Source of the DNA: Limiplasma sp034927815
GTDB taxonomy: Bacteria > Bacillota > Clostridia > Christensenellales > Aristaeellaceae
Length of the DNA: 64,000 bases
NCBI GenBank assembly: GCA_034927815.1
Contig: JAYFPK010000033.1
Location: 1 to 64,000, forward strand
Direction of reading: 5' to 3'
Positions 30,834-38,728 of this stretch are shown here, in pieces. Each line of letters begins with the position of its first letter. The first letter of the stretch is position 1. The notes beneath the pieces were generated by a model that did not search any database, was not told the origin of the DNA, and saw only the letters and a list, made by a program, of their open reading frames with translations. Both the position numbers and the translations under genes were made by a program.

Positions 30834-31757
30834 CTACCGGTTCAGCAACTCCTGGACCTGCTCCCTGCTGGGCATGGCGCTTTGGGCCCCCATGGCCGTG
30901 GTGGAAATGGCGGCGGCGGCATTGGCAAAGCGGATCGCCTCCACCGGGCTCTTTCTTTCCGTCAGCGCAATGGCAAAGGCGGCCGCGAAGGCGTCCCCCG
31001 CGCCGGTGGTATCAATGGCGCGCACCTCAAAGCCGGGCACCAGCGTGGAGGTGCGGGGCGTCACCAGCATGGCCCCGCGGTTTCCCAGCGTCACCACCAC
31101 GGACCGGGCCCCTTTGTCCAAAAGGGTCTGGGCCGCCGCTTTGATCTGGTTGTCCGTGGCCATCTCCATGCCGCTGAGGATGTGCAGTTCCGTTTCGTTG
31201 GGAATGACGTAGGTGCAAGCCCGCAGCAAACGGTCGCTGAGGGGTTGGGCGGGGGCGGGATTTAAAATCACCATCTTCCCCTCCGCATGGAGCTTCTGGG
31301 CGGCATATTCCACGGTGTCCATGGGAATCTCCAGCTGCATCAAAATCACATCGCAGGACAGCAGCTCATGCATCAGCTGGTCCACCTGCTTCCTGTCCAC
31401 GGCGTGATTGGCCCCGGGCACCACCACAATGCGGTTCTCCCCGGAGACGTCCACCTCGATCATAGCCGCCCCCGTGGCGACATGGTCCACAGTCTGCACG
31501 GTGTGCTGCTCAATGCCCAATTCCAGCATGGTCTGGCGGTACAGCTCCCCGTTCTGGTCCGCGCCCACCTTGCCCACCATCATCGTAGGCATGCCAAGCT
31601 TTGCGGAGGCTACCGCCTGGTTGCCTCCCTTACCGCCGGTAAAGGTGTAAAAACCGGTCCCGGTAATGGTCTCCCCCGGCCCCTGAAAGCGCGGCACCGT
31701 GGCCGTCAAGTCCACATTCAAACTACCCAAAACGCCGATCAGCTTCATCCTTGCCAT
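30834..31757 (-). CDS. rbsK: Ribokinase
   Basis: A 307-residue PfkB-family sugar kinase phosphorylating ribose at O5 with ATP. N-terminal GSLNVDLTATVPRFQGPGET and TFTGGKGGNQAVASAKLG are the ribokinase substrate and first PfkB signatures; the C-terminal DTTGAGDAFAAAFAIAL holds the anion hole and catalytic Asp. Length fits RbsK. Start at 31757 (GGGAG close) or 31748 are both possible. No ribose transporter lies nearby, so related sugars are possible substrates. Confidence 0.88.
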   Translation of the reverse strand: MARMKLIGVLGSLNVDLTATVPRFQGPGETITGTGFYTFTGGKGGNQAVASAKLGMPTMMVGKVGADQNGELYRQTMLELGIEQHTVQTVDHVATGAAMIEVDVSGENRIVVVPGANHAVDRKQVDQLMHELLSCDVILMQLEIPMDTVEYAAQKLHAEGKMVILNPAPAQPLSDRLLRACTYVIPNETELHILSGMEMATDNQIKAAAQTLLDKGARSVVVTLGNRGAMLVTPRTSTLVPGFEVRAIDTTGAGDAFAAAFAIALTERKSPVEAIRFANAAAAISTTAMGAQSAMPSREQVQELLNR

Positions 31758-31931
31758 CCTCTCTCCCTTGATAATAAAAATAAGGCTTCATGCGCCAGGC
31801 ATTCCCCCAAAGCAACCTATCAGCTTCCTTTTTCTATATGTGTTTATTTCACCGCGGCTCCTTCTGATTCCTGCCGGATTTCCGATGATTTTAGACGGAG
31901 TTTTCAGGCGTCCCGGGCCGTAGGCTGCGGC

Positions 31932-31960
31932 ATGACATCCGGGTCCATCTATGATATAAT
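31932..31960 (+). promoter_or_regulatory. Promoter for the aminotransferase operon
   Basis: ATGACA (31932-31937), 17 bp, TATAAT (31955-31960), 38 bp before the start codon. The remaining gap 31758-31931 shows nothing else I can support. Confidence 0.6.
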
Positions 31961-31997
31961 TACACCGTTTCCAAAATTCACCGCGGGGAGGCATTCT

Positions 31998-33131
31998 ATG
32001 ATTCCCTTTAACATTCCCCCCTTTCTGCCCGAGTGCGAATCCGCCCTTTTGCAGGCGGCCCAAAACCACAAAATCTCCGGGGATGGTGAATTCACCAAGC
32101 GGTGCCATGCCCGTTTGGAGAGCATGACAGGCGTGCCCAAGGCGCTTCTCACCACCTCCTGTACCTCGGCCATAGAGCTGGCCGCCCTGCTTTTGGACAT
32201 CCAGCCCGGGGACGAGGTAATCATGCCCGCCTTTACCTTTGTCAGCACGGCCAATCCCTTTGTTCTGCGGGGCGCCACCGTGGTCTTCGTGGATATCGAT
32301 CCCCGGACCATGAACCTGGACCCCGCCTGCGTTCAGGCCGCCGTCACGCCCCGGACCCGGGCCATCGTGCCGGTGCACTATGCCGGCGTATGCTGCGATA
32401 TGGACGCCCTTCACGCCATAGCCGCCCGGCACCATCTTTTCATGGTGGAGGATGCGGCCCAGGCTTTGACCTCCACCTACAAAGGCAGACAGGCCGGCGC
32501 CCTTTCGGACGTGGGCTGCCTCAGCTTCCATGAAACCAAGAATTTCAGCATGGGCGAGGGAGGCGCAGCGCTGATCAACCGCCCGGAGCTCATCGAGCGG
32601 GCGGAGATCATCCGGGAAAAGGGTACCAACCGCAGCCGCTTTTTCCGGGGCCAGGTGGACAAGTATACCTGGGTGGATCTGGGCTCCTCCTATTTGCCCA
32701 GCGAGCTCAACGCCGCCTATTTGCTTCCCCAGCTAGAGCGGCATGAGGAGATCACCGCTTTGCGCATGGCCCGCTGGAACCAATATCAGGAGGGCCTGGC
32801 GTCTTTGGAGGAGCAAGGCAGAGTCGAACTCATGCATCCTCCAGGGGATTGCACCCACAACGCCCATATGTTCTACCTCAAAGCCAGGGACCTGGAGGAG
32901 CGTACCCGCCTCGCCGATTGGCTGAAGCAGCGGAATATCCTCGCGGTATTCCACTATATCCCCCTCCATTCCGCGGAGGCCGGGCTGCGCTACGGGCGCT
33001 TCCACGGAGAGGACCGCTATACCACCCGGGAAAGCGAGCGCTTGCTCCGGCTGCCCATGTATCATCAGCTCACCCGGGAGGAATGCGCGCAAGTCATCGA
33101 CGTTATAGGGGATTTCTACAAACAGAACTGA
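31998..33131 (+). CDS. wecE: dTDP-4-amino-4,6-dideoxygalactose transaminase
   Basis: A 377-residue PLP-dependent sugar aminotransferase. It matches WecE/RffA in length and motifs: IPFNIPPFLPECESAL start, LTTSCTSAIELAALLL, DEVIMPAFTFVSTANPFVLR, and SFHETKNFSMGEGGA with the PLP lysine near residue 180. It converts dTDP-4-keto-6-deoxyglucose to the 4-amino sugar for cell-surface glycans. Start after GGGGAGGCATTC; followed after 22 bp by an aldo/keto reductase. No other glycan genes are beside it; related substrates are possible. Confidence 0.85.
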   Translation: MIPFNIPPFLPECESALLQAAQNHKISGDGEFTKRCHARLESMTGVPKALLTTSCTSAIELAALLLDIQPGDEVIMPAFTFVSTANPFVLRGATVVFVDIDPRTMNLDPACVQAAVTPRTRAIVPVHYAGVCCDMDALHAIAARHHLFMVEDAAQALTSTYKGRQAGALSDVGCLSFHETKNFSMGEGGAALINRPELIERAEIIREKGTNRSRFFRGQVDKYTWVDLGSSYLPSELNAAYLLPQLERHEEITALRMARWNQYQEGLASLEEQGRVELMHPPGDCTHNAHMFYLKARDLEERTRLADWLKQRNILAVFHYIPLHSAEAGLRYGRFHGEDRYTTRESERLLRLPMYHQLTREECAQVIDVIGDFYKQN

Positions 33132-33153
33132 ATGCAAAAGGAGGGGGCTTACC

Positions 33154-34143
33154 ATGTACCGTCCCGAAGAAACGCGTTATGAACAGATGACCTACCGGCG
33201 CTGCGGAGCCAGCGGCCTGCGGCTGCCCATCCTGTCCCTGGGGCTTTGGCATAACTTTGGGGACATCACCCCTTTCGGGGTGCAGCAGCAGCTGTTGCGC
33301 ACCGCCTTTGACCATGGCATCACCCATTTTGACCTGGCCAATAACTACGGCCCGCCCTACGGGGAGGCGGAGCGGAATTTTGGCGTCCACATGCAGCGGG
33401 ACTGGCGGCCCTACCGGGATGAGCTGATCATCTCCACCAAGGCGGGGTATGACATGTGGCCGGGGCCCTATGGCAACTTCGGCAGCCGCAAGTACCTGAT
33501 CGCCAGCCTGGATCAAAGCTTACAGCGGATGAACCTGGAGTATGTGGACATCTTCTACCATCACCGTCCGGACCCGGAAACCCCCATTGAAGAAACCATG
33601 GGCGCTTTGGACTCCATTGTCCGCAGCGGCAAAGCGCTGTATGTGGGCATCTCCAACTACGCGCCCCAGGAGGCGGCGGTAGCCATCCGCACCCTCAAGG
33701 CCCTGGGCACCCCCATGCTGATCCATCAGCCCCGCTACAGCCTGCTCAACCGCTGGGTGGAGGAAGGCCTCACCCAGGTGTTGCGGGAGGAAAAGGTGGG
33801 CTGCATCGCCTTCTCGCCCCTCCAAAACGGAAAGCTCACCGACAGATATCTCCACGGCATCCCCTCGGATTCCCGGGCCGGTCACGATCCCCGGTATCTC
33901 AAGCCCGAATCCATCACCCCGGAGCTCCTTCATACGGTTTCCCAGCTCAACGAAATCGCCGCCGCCCGGGGGCAAAGCCTGGCGGAAATGGCTCTGCAAT
34001 GGGTCCTTAGGGACGAGGTGGTGACCTCCGCCTTGATCGGGGCCAGCAAGCCCGAGCAGATTGTGCAAAACTGCAAGATCGCCACCGCTCCCCCCTTCAC
34101 CCAGGAGGAGCTGGCAAAGATCGACGGGCTGACGAAAAACTAA
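33154..34143 (+). CDS. Aldo/keto reductase (YghZ-like)
   Basis: A 329-residue NADPH-dependent reductase of the AKR14/YghZ type, known to reduce L-glyceraldehyde 3-phosphate and methylglyoxal. The catalytic tetrad is visible: Asp in FDLANNYGPP with the Tyr, Lys in IISTKAGYDMWPG, His in YVDIFYHHRPD. The coenzyme end has SALIGASKPEQIVQN. Start after AGGAGGGGGC. Second gene of the operon with the aminotransferase; a strong terminator follows. Likely a detoxification enzyme. Confidence 0.87.
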   Translation: MYRPEETRYEQMTYRRCGASGLRLPILSLGLWHNFGDITPFGVQQQLLRTAFDHGITHFDLANNYGPPYGEAERNFGVHMQRDWRPYRDELIISTKAGYDMWPGPYGNFGSRKYLIASLDQSLQRMNLEYVDIFYHHRPDPETPIEETMGALDSIVRSGKALYVGISNYAPQEAAVAIRTLKALGTPMLIHQPRYSLLNRWVEEGLTQVLREEKVGCIAFSPLQNGKLTDRYLHGIPSDSRAGHDPRYLKPESITPELLHTVSQLNEIAAARGQSLAEMALQWVLRDEVVTSALIGASKPEQIVQNCKIATAPPFTQEELAKIDGLTKN

Positions 34144-34157
34144 GTCCGGGCATAGCG

Positions 34158-34205
34158 AATCAGCCTGGGAACCGCTTTGGGGCGGTTCCCAGGCTGATTT
34201 TCAAT
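34158..34205 (+). terminator. Strong intrinsic terminator
   Basis: A perfect 18-bp stem (34158-34175 with 34182-34199) with a TTTGGG loop and trailing TTTTC. Ends the aminotransferase-reductase operon; the mirrored A-run (GCGAAT side) is weak for the other strand. Confidence 0.9.
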
Positions 34206-34278
34206 TTGTATGCAAAAAGCTCTCAACGCCCACAGCCCTACGGGGCTTTCCTACGCTTTCGCTGAACAGGCCTCGGGA

Positions 34279-34935
34279 TCACAGCACCGTTCCCATGTAG
34301 GCCACGGCCTTGCCAAGCACCTGAACCGACCGGGTTTCCCCCTCGCCGCCGATGATGATAGGCGCATAGCGGGGATTCTCCGCCTGGAGCATGGTCATGC
34401 CCCCGGGCAGGTAACGCACCCGCTTGAGGGTGGCGTCGTCGTCCAGGATGACGGCGGCCACTTCCCCGTCGTTGACGGCGGGCTGCTTGCGGATAAAGAC
34501 AATGGTCCCGTCCTGGATGCCGATGCCGGTCATGCTGTCCCCCCGGGCCCTGAGGGCGAAATCCGCCTTGACTTGGGCCCCCGCTTCCACATAGCCCTCA
34601 AAGTTCTCCTCCGCAAAGGTGGGCACGCCGCATTGAATCGTGCCCAGCAGCGGAATCCTGTTGGATACAAGGGGCAAAATCTCGGGGGCCGCTTTGGGGC
34701 GGCGGCTCTCCTCCTGGGCGTCCATGGTCAAATCAAAAAGGGTGCATCCAAAAAACTCCGCCAAGCGCTGCATGGCCTCCACCCGGGGATACTTTTTCCC
34801 GTTCACCCAGTCGGAGACGGTGGAAGCGGTCACGGAAAGAGCGTTGACGATCCGCGTCTGATCGACGCCCTTTTCACGCATCAACCGCTTCATATTGTTG
34901 CAAAAAATCTCCCTGGGTCCCAATTCCCTTTGCAT
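34279..34935 (-). CDS. XRE-S24 self-cleaving repressor
   Basis: A 218-residue repressor: residues 12-66 are an XRE helix-turn-helix (MKRLMREKGVDQTRIVNALS, TASTVSDWVNGKKYP); 95-218 are an S24 LexA-like peptidase with Ser134 (ARGDSMTGIGI) and Lys171 (ATLKRVRYL). The scissile bond is probably Cys102-Gly103 (IQCGVP) instead of Ala-Gly. It should self-cleave on DNA damage with RecA. It is not LexA proper, whose DNA domain is a winged helix. Start at 34935 after CAGGAGG. Divergent from a small membrane protein it probably represses. Confidence 0.85.
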   Translation of the reverse strand: MQRELGPREIFCNNMKRLMREKGVDQTRIVNALSVTASTVSDWVNGKKYPRVEAMQRLAEFFGCTLFDLTMDAQEESRRPKAAPEILPLVSNRIPLLGTIQCGVPTFAEENFEGYVEAGAQVKADFALRARGDSMTGIGIQDGTIVFIRKQPAVNDGEVAAVILDDDATLKRVRYLPGGMTMLQAENPRYAPIIIGGEGETRSVQVLGKAVAYMGTVL

Positions 34936-34957
34936 GTGGCCACCTCCTGATGAGCCC

Positions 34958-34985
34958 ATTATACGCTAAAAGCTGAATTTGTCAA
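34958..34985 (-). promoter_or_regulatory. Promoter of the XRE-S24 repressor
   Basis: Minus strand TTGACA (34985-34980), 16 bp, TATAAT (34963-34958), 22 bp before the repressor start codon. Confidence 0.8.
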
Positions 34986-35013
34986 CCAAAAGCAAATTTT
35001 TTTCGTTTTTGGC

Positions 35014-35042
35014 TTGACATTTCGTTTAAAACGAATTACAAT
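35014..35042 (+). promoter_or_regulatory. Promoter with palindromic operator for the small membrane protein
   Basis: TTGACA (35014-35019), 17 bp, TACAAT (35037-35042). The spacer is filled with the perfect palindrome TTCGTTT-A-AAACGAA (35021-35035), an ideal operator; a half-site TTCGTTTTT lies at 35002-35010 between the two promoters. Confidence 0.8.
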
Positions 35043-35090
35043 ACCCTTAGGAGCCAGGAAGCGACATACCAGGACAAAGGAGCCTTTACG

Positions 35091-35270
35091 ATGATCAAAA
35101 GCGCCTACCGGGGAATCCTGACCCTTTTGCTGGTAAGCGGCGTCGCCATGGCAATGCTGCTGGGGTTTGGCGTCCGGGCCACCCAAAAGGCCCAGGAAGC
35201 CCAGGTCTCCCCCATTGAGTGCCGCTACACGCAGTTGATCATGACGGCCAAGGCTCCTGAAATGCCTTGA
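35091..35270 (+). CDS. 59-residue membrane protein, probably damage-induced
   Basis: Starts MIKSAYRGILTLLLVSG, AMAMLLGFGVRATQ, one membrane segment at about residues 8-27, then an outer or inner tail with a single Cys (SPIECRYTQLIMTA). AAAGGAGCCTTTACG supports the start. Its promoter carries an operator for the divergent S24 repressor, and a terminator follows, so it is a single-gene unit. Size, topology and control resemble SOS-induced cell-division inhibitors of Firmicutes (YneA, SosA) without a LysM domain; homology is not evident. Confidence 0.65.
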   Translation: MIKSAYRGILTLLLVSGVAMAMLLGFGVRATQKAQEAQVSPIECRYTQLIMTAKAPEMP

Positions 35271-35300
35271 AAATTCCCCGTAAGGAAAAGCGGATCTATC

Positions 35301-35337
35301 AGCAAAACGGGAAGCAGCGCTTCCCGTTTTGCTTTTC
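35301..35337 (+). terminator. Intrinsic terminator
   Basis: A perfect 15-bp stem (AGCAAAACGGGAAGC and its complement, AGC loop) followed by TTT. The A-rich left side means it may work on both strands, so also for the convergent FAD enzyme gene. Confidence 0.88.
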
Positions 35338-35408
35338 CATTTCGTGGGCCACGGCCATGGCGCGGCGCTCCTCGCCCCGGGCCTGGGCGGTGCGACGGCC
35401 GGCCTCCA

Positions 35409-36623
35409 TTATGAATGATGCAGCCGCACCCCTTGGCCCCGAAGGCCCTCCTGGAGTTCCCCCACCTCCAGGTCCCGGGCGGCCAATCCCCGGCGGGCCA
35501 TGAGCGCCGCCGCCAAGCCCGCAGCCTGGCCGGTCACGGCGCAGGAGGGAATTACCCGGGTGGCCTCCCAGGCCCAGCCCTCCGAGGAGGTCATGCGCCC
35601 TGCCGCCAGCAGGTTGGGCATGCCCTCGCAGTATAGGGTTCCCCAGGGAATTTCATACCACTGGCCCACCCGCTCAAAATCGCCAATCAGCCCGATGGAA
35701 TCCTTCCGCGCCGTTTTTTGGTGCGCCTCTGTCAACGTAACCGCCCCCTGGATGCGCCGGGTGGTGCGAAGCTGCGCCATGGTGGGCAGCGCCAAATCCA
35801 GCACCTGGGAAGTTCCTTCCCGCAGCTTCTCCCGCAGCAGCCGCCTTCCATCCAGCACAAAGCGGGTGATCTCCTCGTTGCGAAGGCCGGTGATAGTAGG
35901 GTACTCCTTAGGATGCCCCTTGCCATACAGGTCCGACCCGCAGGCCACCCAACGCCTGTGCTTCATGGAGCGGGCCTGCTCTGCGGCCCTCCACAGGTGG
36001 GCTACGAAGGAAAGGTAGTTATGCCCCTCCACGCAGGGCGCTCCGGCCCGGAAGAAGAGGTCCGCGTCCCCGGTGGCGTCGATTACCACCCGGGCGGCAA
36101 ACAGCTCCCGGCCGGACTTGCTCTCGCAGATCACCCCCTGGCAGACTCCGTCCACCATATGGGGCCATGCCGCCAAAATATCCAGCCGGAGCTGGACGCC
36201 CTCCGCCTCCAGTATTTCGTCCATGGCCAGCTGGAACATCGTCGGGGAAAAGAAGGTGCCATAGCGCCCCCCTACGGGATGCTGCTTTTCCTTTCGCACC
36301 TTGCTCTTGTCAATGGGGATGGCCGGATCGCGCCAAATCTCCGGCAGCGTGTCCTCCCCGTAGCGGACGGACAGGCGCAGCAACTCCTCCGCCAGGCCAA
36401 AGCTCATCTGCTCCCCCTGGCCGTCGCACAGCGGTTCATACCAGTTAATAAGGCCATTGGTAGCCAGGCCGCCCAGCAGCACGCTCTTTTCCAGCAGCAG
36501 CACCCGCGCCCCCGCCCGGCGGGCGGCCAGGGCCGCGGCGACTCCCGCGATGCCGCCGCCCACCACCAGGACCTCTGTCTCCTCCGCCACAGAAATCTCC
36601 CGGGTTTCCATCCATGCCGTCAT
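35409..36623 (-). CDS. FAD-dependent oxidoreductase (FAD_oxidored family)
   Basis: A 404-residue FAD protein. The N-terminal dinucleotide motif is VLVVGGGIAGVAAALAARRA with the following E of LLEKS; GLATNGLINWYEP is the family's second conserved segment; the C-terminus has LLAAGRMTSSEGWAWEATRV and SCAVTGQAAGLAAALM. Members often act with heterodisulfide-type or sugar dehydrogenation systems; exact substrate unknown. Start at 36623 follows AAAGGATCGGCA. Next gene upstream is rubredoxin, so it may exchange electrons with it (inference). Confidence 0.82.
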   Translation of the reverse strand: MTAWMETREISVAEETEVLVVGGGIAGVAAALAARRAGARVLLLEKSVLLGGLATNGLINWYEPLCDGQGEQMSFGLAEELLRLSVRYGEDTLPEIWRDPAIPIDKSKVRKEKQHPVGGRYGTFFSPTMFQLAMDEILEAEGVQLRLDILAAWPHMVDGVCQGVICESKSGRELFAARVVIDATGDADLFFRAGAPCVEGHNYLSFVAHLWRAAEQARSMKHRRWVACGSDLYGKGHPKEYPTITGLRNEEITRFVLDGRRLLREKLREGTSQVLDLALPTMAQLRTTRRIQGAVTLTEAHQKTARKDSIGLIGDFERVGQWYEIPWGTLYCEGMPNLLAAGRMTSSEGWAWEATRVIPSCAVTGQAAGLAAALMARRGLAARDLEVGELQEGLRGQGVRLHHS

Positions 36624-36686
36624 TGCCGATCCTTTCAAAGCCCCGGCCAAATGGCCGGGGCTTGATGCATTTACGTGAGCGAAACC

Positions 36687-36842
36687 TTACTCCGCCTCAA
36701 AGGACTCCTTACCGGCTCCACAAAGGGGGCAAACGTAATCCTCGGGCACATCTTCCCACTTGGTTCCGGGGGCTACGCCGGAATCCGGATCGCCTTTGGC
36801 CTCATCATATTCATACCCACAAATTTGACATACGTACTTCAT
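36687..36842 (-). CDS. Rubredoxin
   Basis: A 51-residue one-iron electron carrier. MKYVCQICGYEYDEAKGDPD gives the first Cys pair (Cys5, Cys8) and DYVCPLCGAGKESF the second (Cys38, Cys41); the central PGTKWEDVPED is the classic rubredoxin loop. It passes electrons, most likely to the superoxide reductase encoded just upstream. The unit also sits next to the FAD protein. Typical of strict anaerobes. Confidence 0.95.
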   Translation of the reverse strand: MKYVCQICGYEYDEAKGDPDSGVAPGTKWEDVPEDYVCPLCGAGKESFEAE

Positions 36843-36901
36843 TGTCCTGTCCCCTTTCTTTCATTTCCCTTATCTCCGAAAAGGCATGCCCCCGGCTGGG
36901 A

Positions 36902-37270
36902 TTACGCCTTCCAAAGCCCGTGCAGGTTGCAGCGCTCAAACACAGCCACCGGCTCATCCCCGTCCACCAGCGCAAACACGGCCTTGGGCTCCCCGGTGTG
37001 GTCCAGCTCCTTGCGCTGGTAGCCTTGCTTGCTCTGCAAGGCAATCCAGGCGATGTGGTGCTCCTCGGTCATGGGATGGATGGTGCTGCCCACCGTGACG
37101 GTGACCAGATTGCCTTCCACCTTGACCACAGGAACGTGCTTCTCCGTGGCGGCGTCCACAGTATTGGGCGAAAAAAGCTGCATCTCTTCCCCGCAGCAAA
37201 CAACCTTTGGTCCCTTCGCCTCGACGTAGCCAATGACATTCCCGCAGTGTTTGCAAATGTAGAATTCCAT
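36902..37270 (-). CDS. Desulfoferrodoxin (superoxide reductase)
   Basis: A 122-residue enzyme that reduces superoxide to hydrogen peroxide in anaerobes. The N-terminal desulforedoxin centre has Cys6, Cys9, Cys25 and Cys26 (ICKHCGN, VVCCGEEM); the catalytic Fe(His4-Cys) centre is shown by HVPVVKVEGN, HPMTEEHHIAWI and CNLHGLW near the end. Start at 37270 after AAAGGAGTG. Followed by rubredoxin, its usual electron donor. Confidence 0.95.
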   Translation of the reverse strand: MEFYICKHCGNVIGYVEAKGPKVVCCGEEMQLFSPNTVDAATEKHVPVVKVEGNLVTVTVGSTIHPMTEEHHIAWIALQSKQGYQRKELDHTGEPKAVFALVDGDEPVAVFERCNLHGLWKA

Positions 37271-37457
37271 CCTCAACACTCCTTTGTATGCTTTGTGTCC
37301 TTGTCATACCCACATATCGCAAGGCCGAAACCTTCCTATGGTAGGATTATAGCACAGAGATCGCCCTCATGCGCATCCTTCCAAAAACTTTGTCAGGTTC
37401 TGCCATGTATCTACGGCGGGGAATAGGAAAATTATACCATAATAGGAAGATAACCAC

Positions 37458-37487
37458 TTGTCAAAATGACTTCTTTTGGTGTATACT
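37458..37487 (+). promoter_or_regulatory. Candidate promoter of the RpiR regulator
   Basis: TTGTCA (37458-37463), 18 bp, TATACT (37482-37487) with a TG before the -10. It would give a leader of about 290 nt. Confidence 0.5.
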
Positions 37488-37780
37488 ACCGTCATTCGGG
37501 ATTTGGGAATACCCTTTGACAAAGTTTGCGCTTCCCGGCCTCCCTCTCATGGTCCCTTTGGCGCGCCGCATCCCGCGAGGGAACGCACGCGCGAAACAAA
37601 CCGCAATCCTCCCACGGGCCGACTACGGGATTTCTCGTCGGCTTTTTGTTGTTCCCTCCTCGCCTCCGGGCTGAGGAGGCTGGCTATTCCGCCGCAAAGC
37701 GGCGCGGTTTCTCAAAACGCGGCGTTCGGGTCCCAAGTCCCAATGGGATGCCCACTAACGAAAGAAAGGGGGAACACCGT
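37488..37780 (+). promoter_or_regulatory. Structured leader of the RpiR gene
   Basis: About 290 nt without gene. It contains GCCGAC/GTCGGC (37618-37642) followed by TTTTT, which looks like an attenuator, then CCTCCTC...GAGGAGG and CGCCGC-AAA-GCGGCG hairpins before the start codon. No riboswitch class is recognised. Confidence 0.4.
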
Positions 37781-38632
37781 ATGTTCCAGGACCTGCTCAT
37801 CACCATCAAAGCCCAAGCCAACTCCTTCACCAAAACGGAAAAGGCTATCGCCAATTATGTGCTTTCCCACGCCAGCGATGTGCCGTACATGTCCATTTCC
37901 GAGCTGGCAGCCGCCTGCCATGTGGGAGAAACCAGCGTTTTTCGGCTTTGCAGGCTGCTTGGCAAAAGCGGATACCAGGATTTCAAGATGAACCTGGCGC
38001 ATTCTCTCGGCCAGTCGATGAGCGGCCCCCAACCCATTGACTGCATCGTCGGGGATCAGGACAGCGAACCGGAGATGATCCAAAAGGTTCTCAACAACTG
38101 TGTGTCCATGCTGTACGAAACCCACCGGCTGTTGGATGTCAAGGGCATTGCCACCGCAACCCGCTGGCTGGTGGAGGCAAAGCATATCTGCTTCTTTGGC
38201 ATCGGCGGTTCCTCCTCCTCGGCTTTTGACGCCCAAAACCGCTTTTTGCACTTTTGCCCAAAATCCGAGTACATTTCCGATGTCCATCTGCAGTTCATGC
38301 GCGCTTCCCTGATGAACGCCGGAGATGTGGCGGTCTTTTTCAGCTACTCCGGAAGCACCAAGGAGCTGCTTCCCTCTGCCCGGGCTGCCAAGGCGGCGGG
38401 TTCCAAAATCATCTGCATTTCCCGTTTTTTCTCCTCGCCCCTGGCGGAGCTCTCCGATCTGCTTTTGCTGTGCGGCGGAAACGAAGGCCCCTACCAGAGG
38501 GGAAACCTGGGAGCAAAAATCTCCCAGCTCTTTCTCATAGAGCTGCTTTCCATTTCCTACCGCTTGACCGACGCCGCCAACTGCACCCGCTGCGCCGCCT
38601 CCGCCACCCGGGCCTTATGGGAGGATGCCTAA
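37781..38632 (+). CDS. MurR/RpiR family transcriptional regulator
   Basis: A 283-residue sugar-phosphate-sensing regulator. The N-terminal HTH_6 domain (FTKTEKAIANYVLSHASDV, SISELAAACHVGETSVFRLC, RLLGKSGYQDFKMNLA) is followed by a SIS domain at about 120-260 with the phosphosugar-binding GIGGSSSSAFDAQNRF and FSYSGSTKELL. RBS AAAGGGGGAACACC. Its target genes are not obvious nearby; the leader and terminator suggest a stand-alone unit. Ligand unknown. Confidence 0.88.
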   Translation: MFQDLLITIKAQANSFTKTEKAIANYVLSHASDVPYMSISELAAACHVGETSVFRLCRLLGKSGYQDFKMNLAHSLGQSMSGPQPIDCIVGDQDSEPEMIQKVLNNCVSMLYETHRLLDVKGIATATRWLVEAKHICFFGIGGSSSSAFDAQNRFLHFCPKSEYISDVHLQFMRASLMNAGDVAVFFSYSGSTKELLPSARAAKAAGSKIICISRFFSSPLAELSDLLLLCGGNEGPYQRGNLGAKISQLFLIELLSISYRLTDAANCTRCAASATRALWEDA

Positions 38633-38678
38633 GAGGCGCTCCCCCAAAGGCTTTGGCGCGCCAAAGGGTGCGCCGTAC

Positions 38679-38713
38679 GCAAAAAGGCCGCCGCTTTCGC
38701 GGAGGCCTTTTGC
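38679..38713. terminator. Bidirectional terminator between RpiR and groEL
   Basis: GCAAAAAGGCC pairs with GGCCTTTTGC around a GC-rich core; flanking A and T runs allow termination of both the RpiR gene and the convergent groESL operon. A 16-bp palindrome CTTTGGCGCGCCAAAG lies just before it (38650-38665). Confidence 0.85.
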
Positions 38714-38728
38714 ATTTCATCCTCTGGC

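Noticed and set aside
34279..34935. Calling the XRE-S24 protein LexA
   Set aside because: The DNA-binding half is an XRE helix-turn-helix instead of the LexA winged helix, and its promoter palindrome is not the CGAAC-N4-GTTCG type.
35296..35403. 36-codon Arg/Ala-rich minus-strand frame after the small membrane gene
   Set aside because: No ribosome-binding site, and its end is formed by the terminator hairpin.
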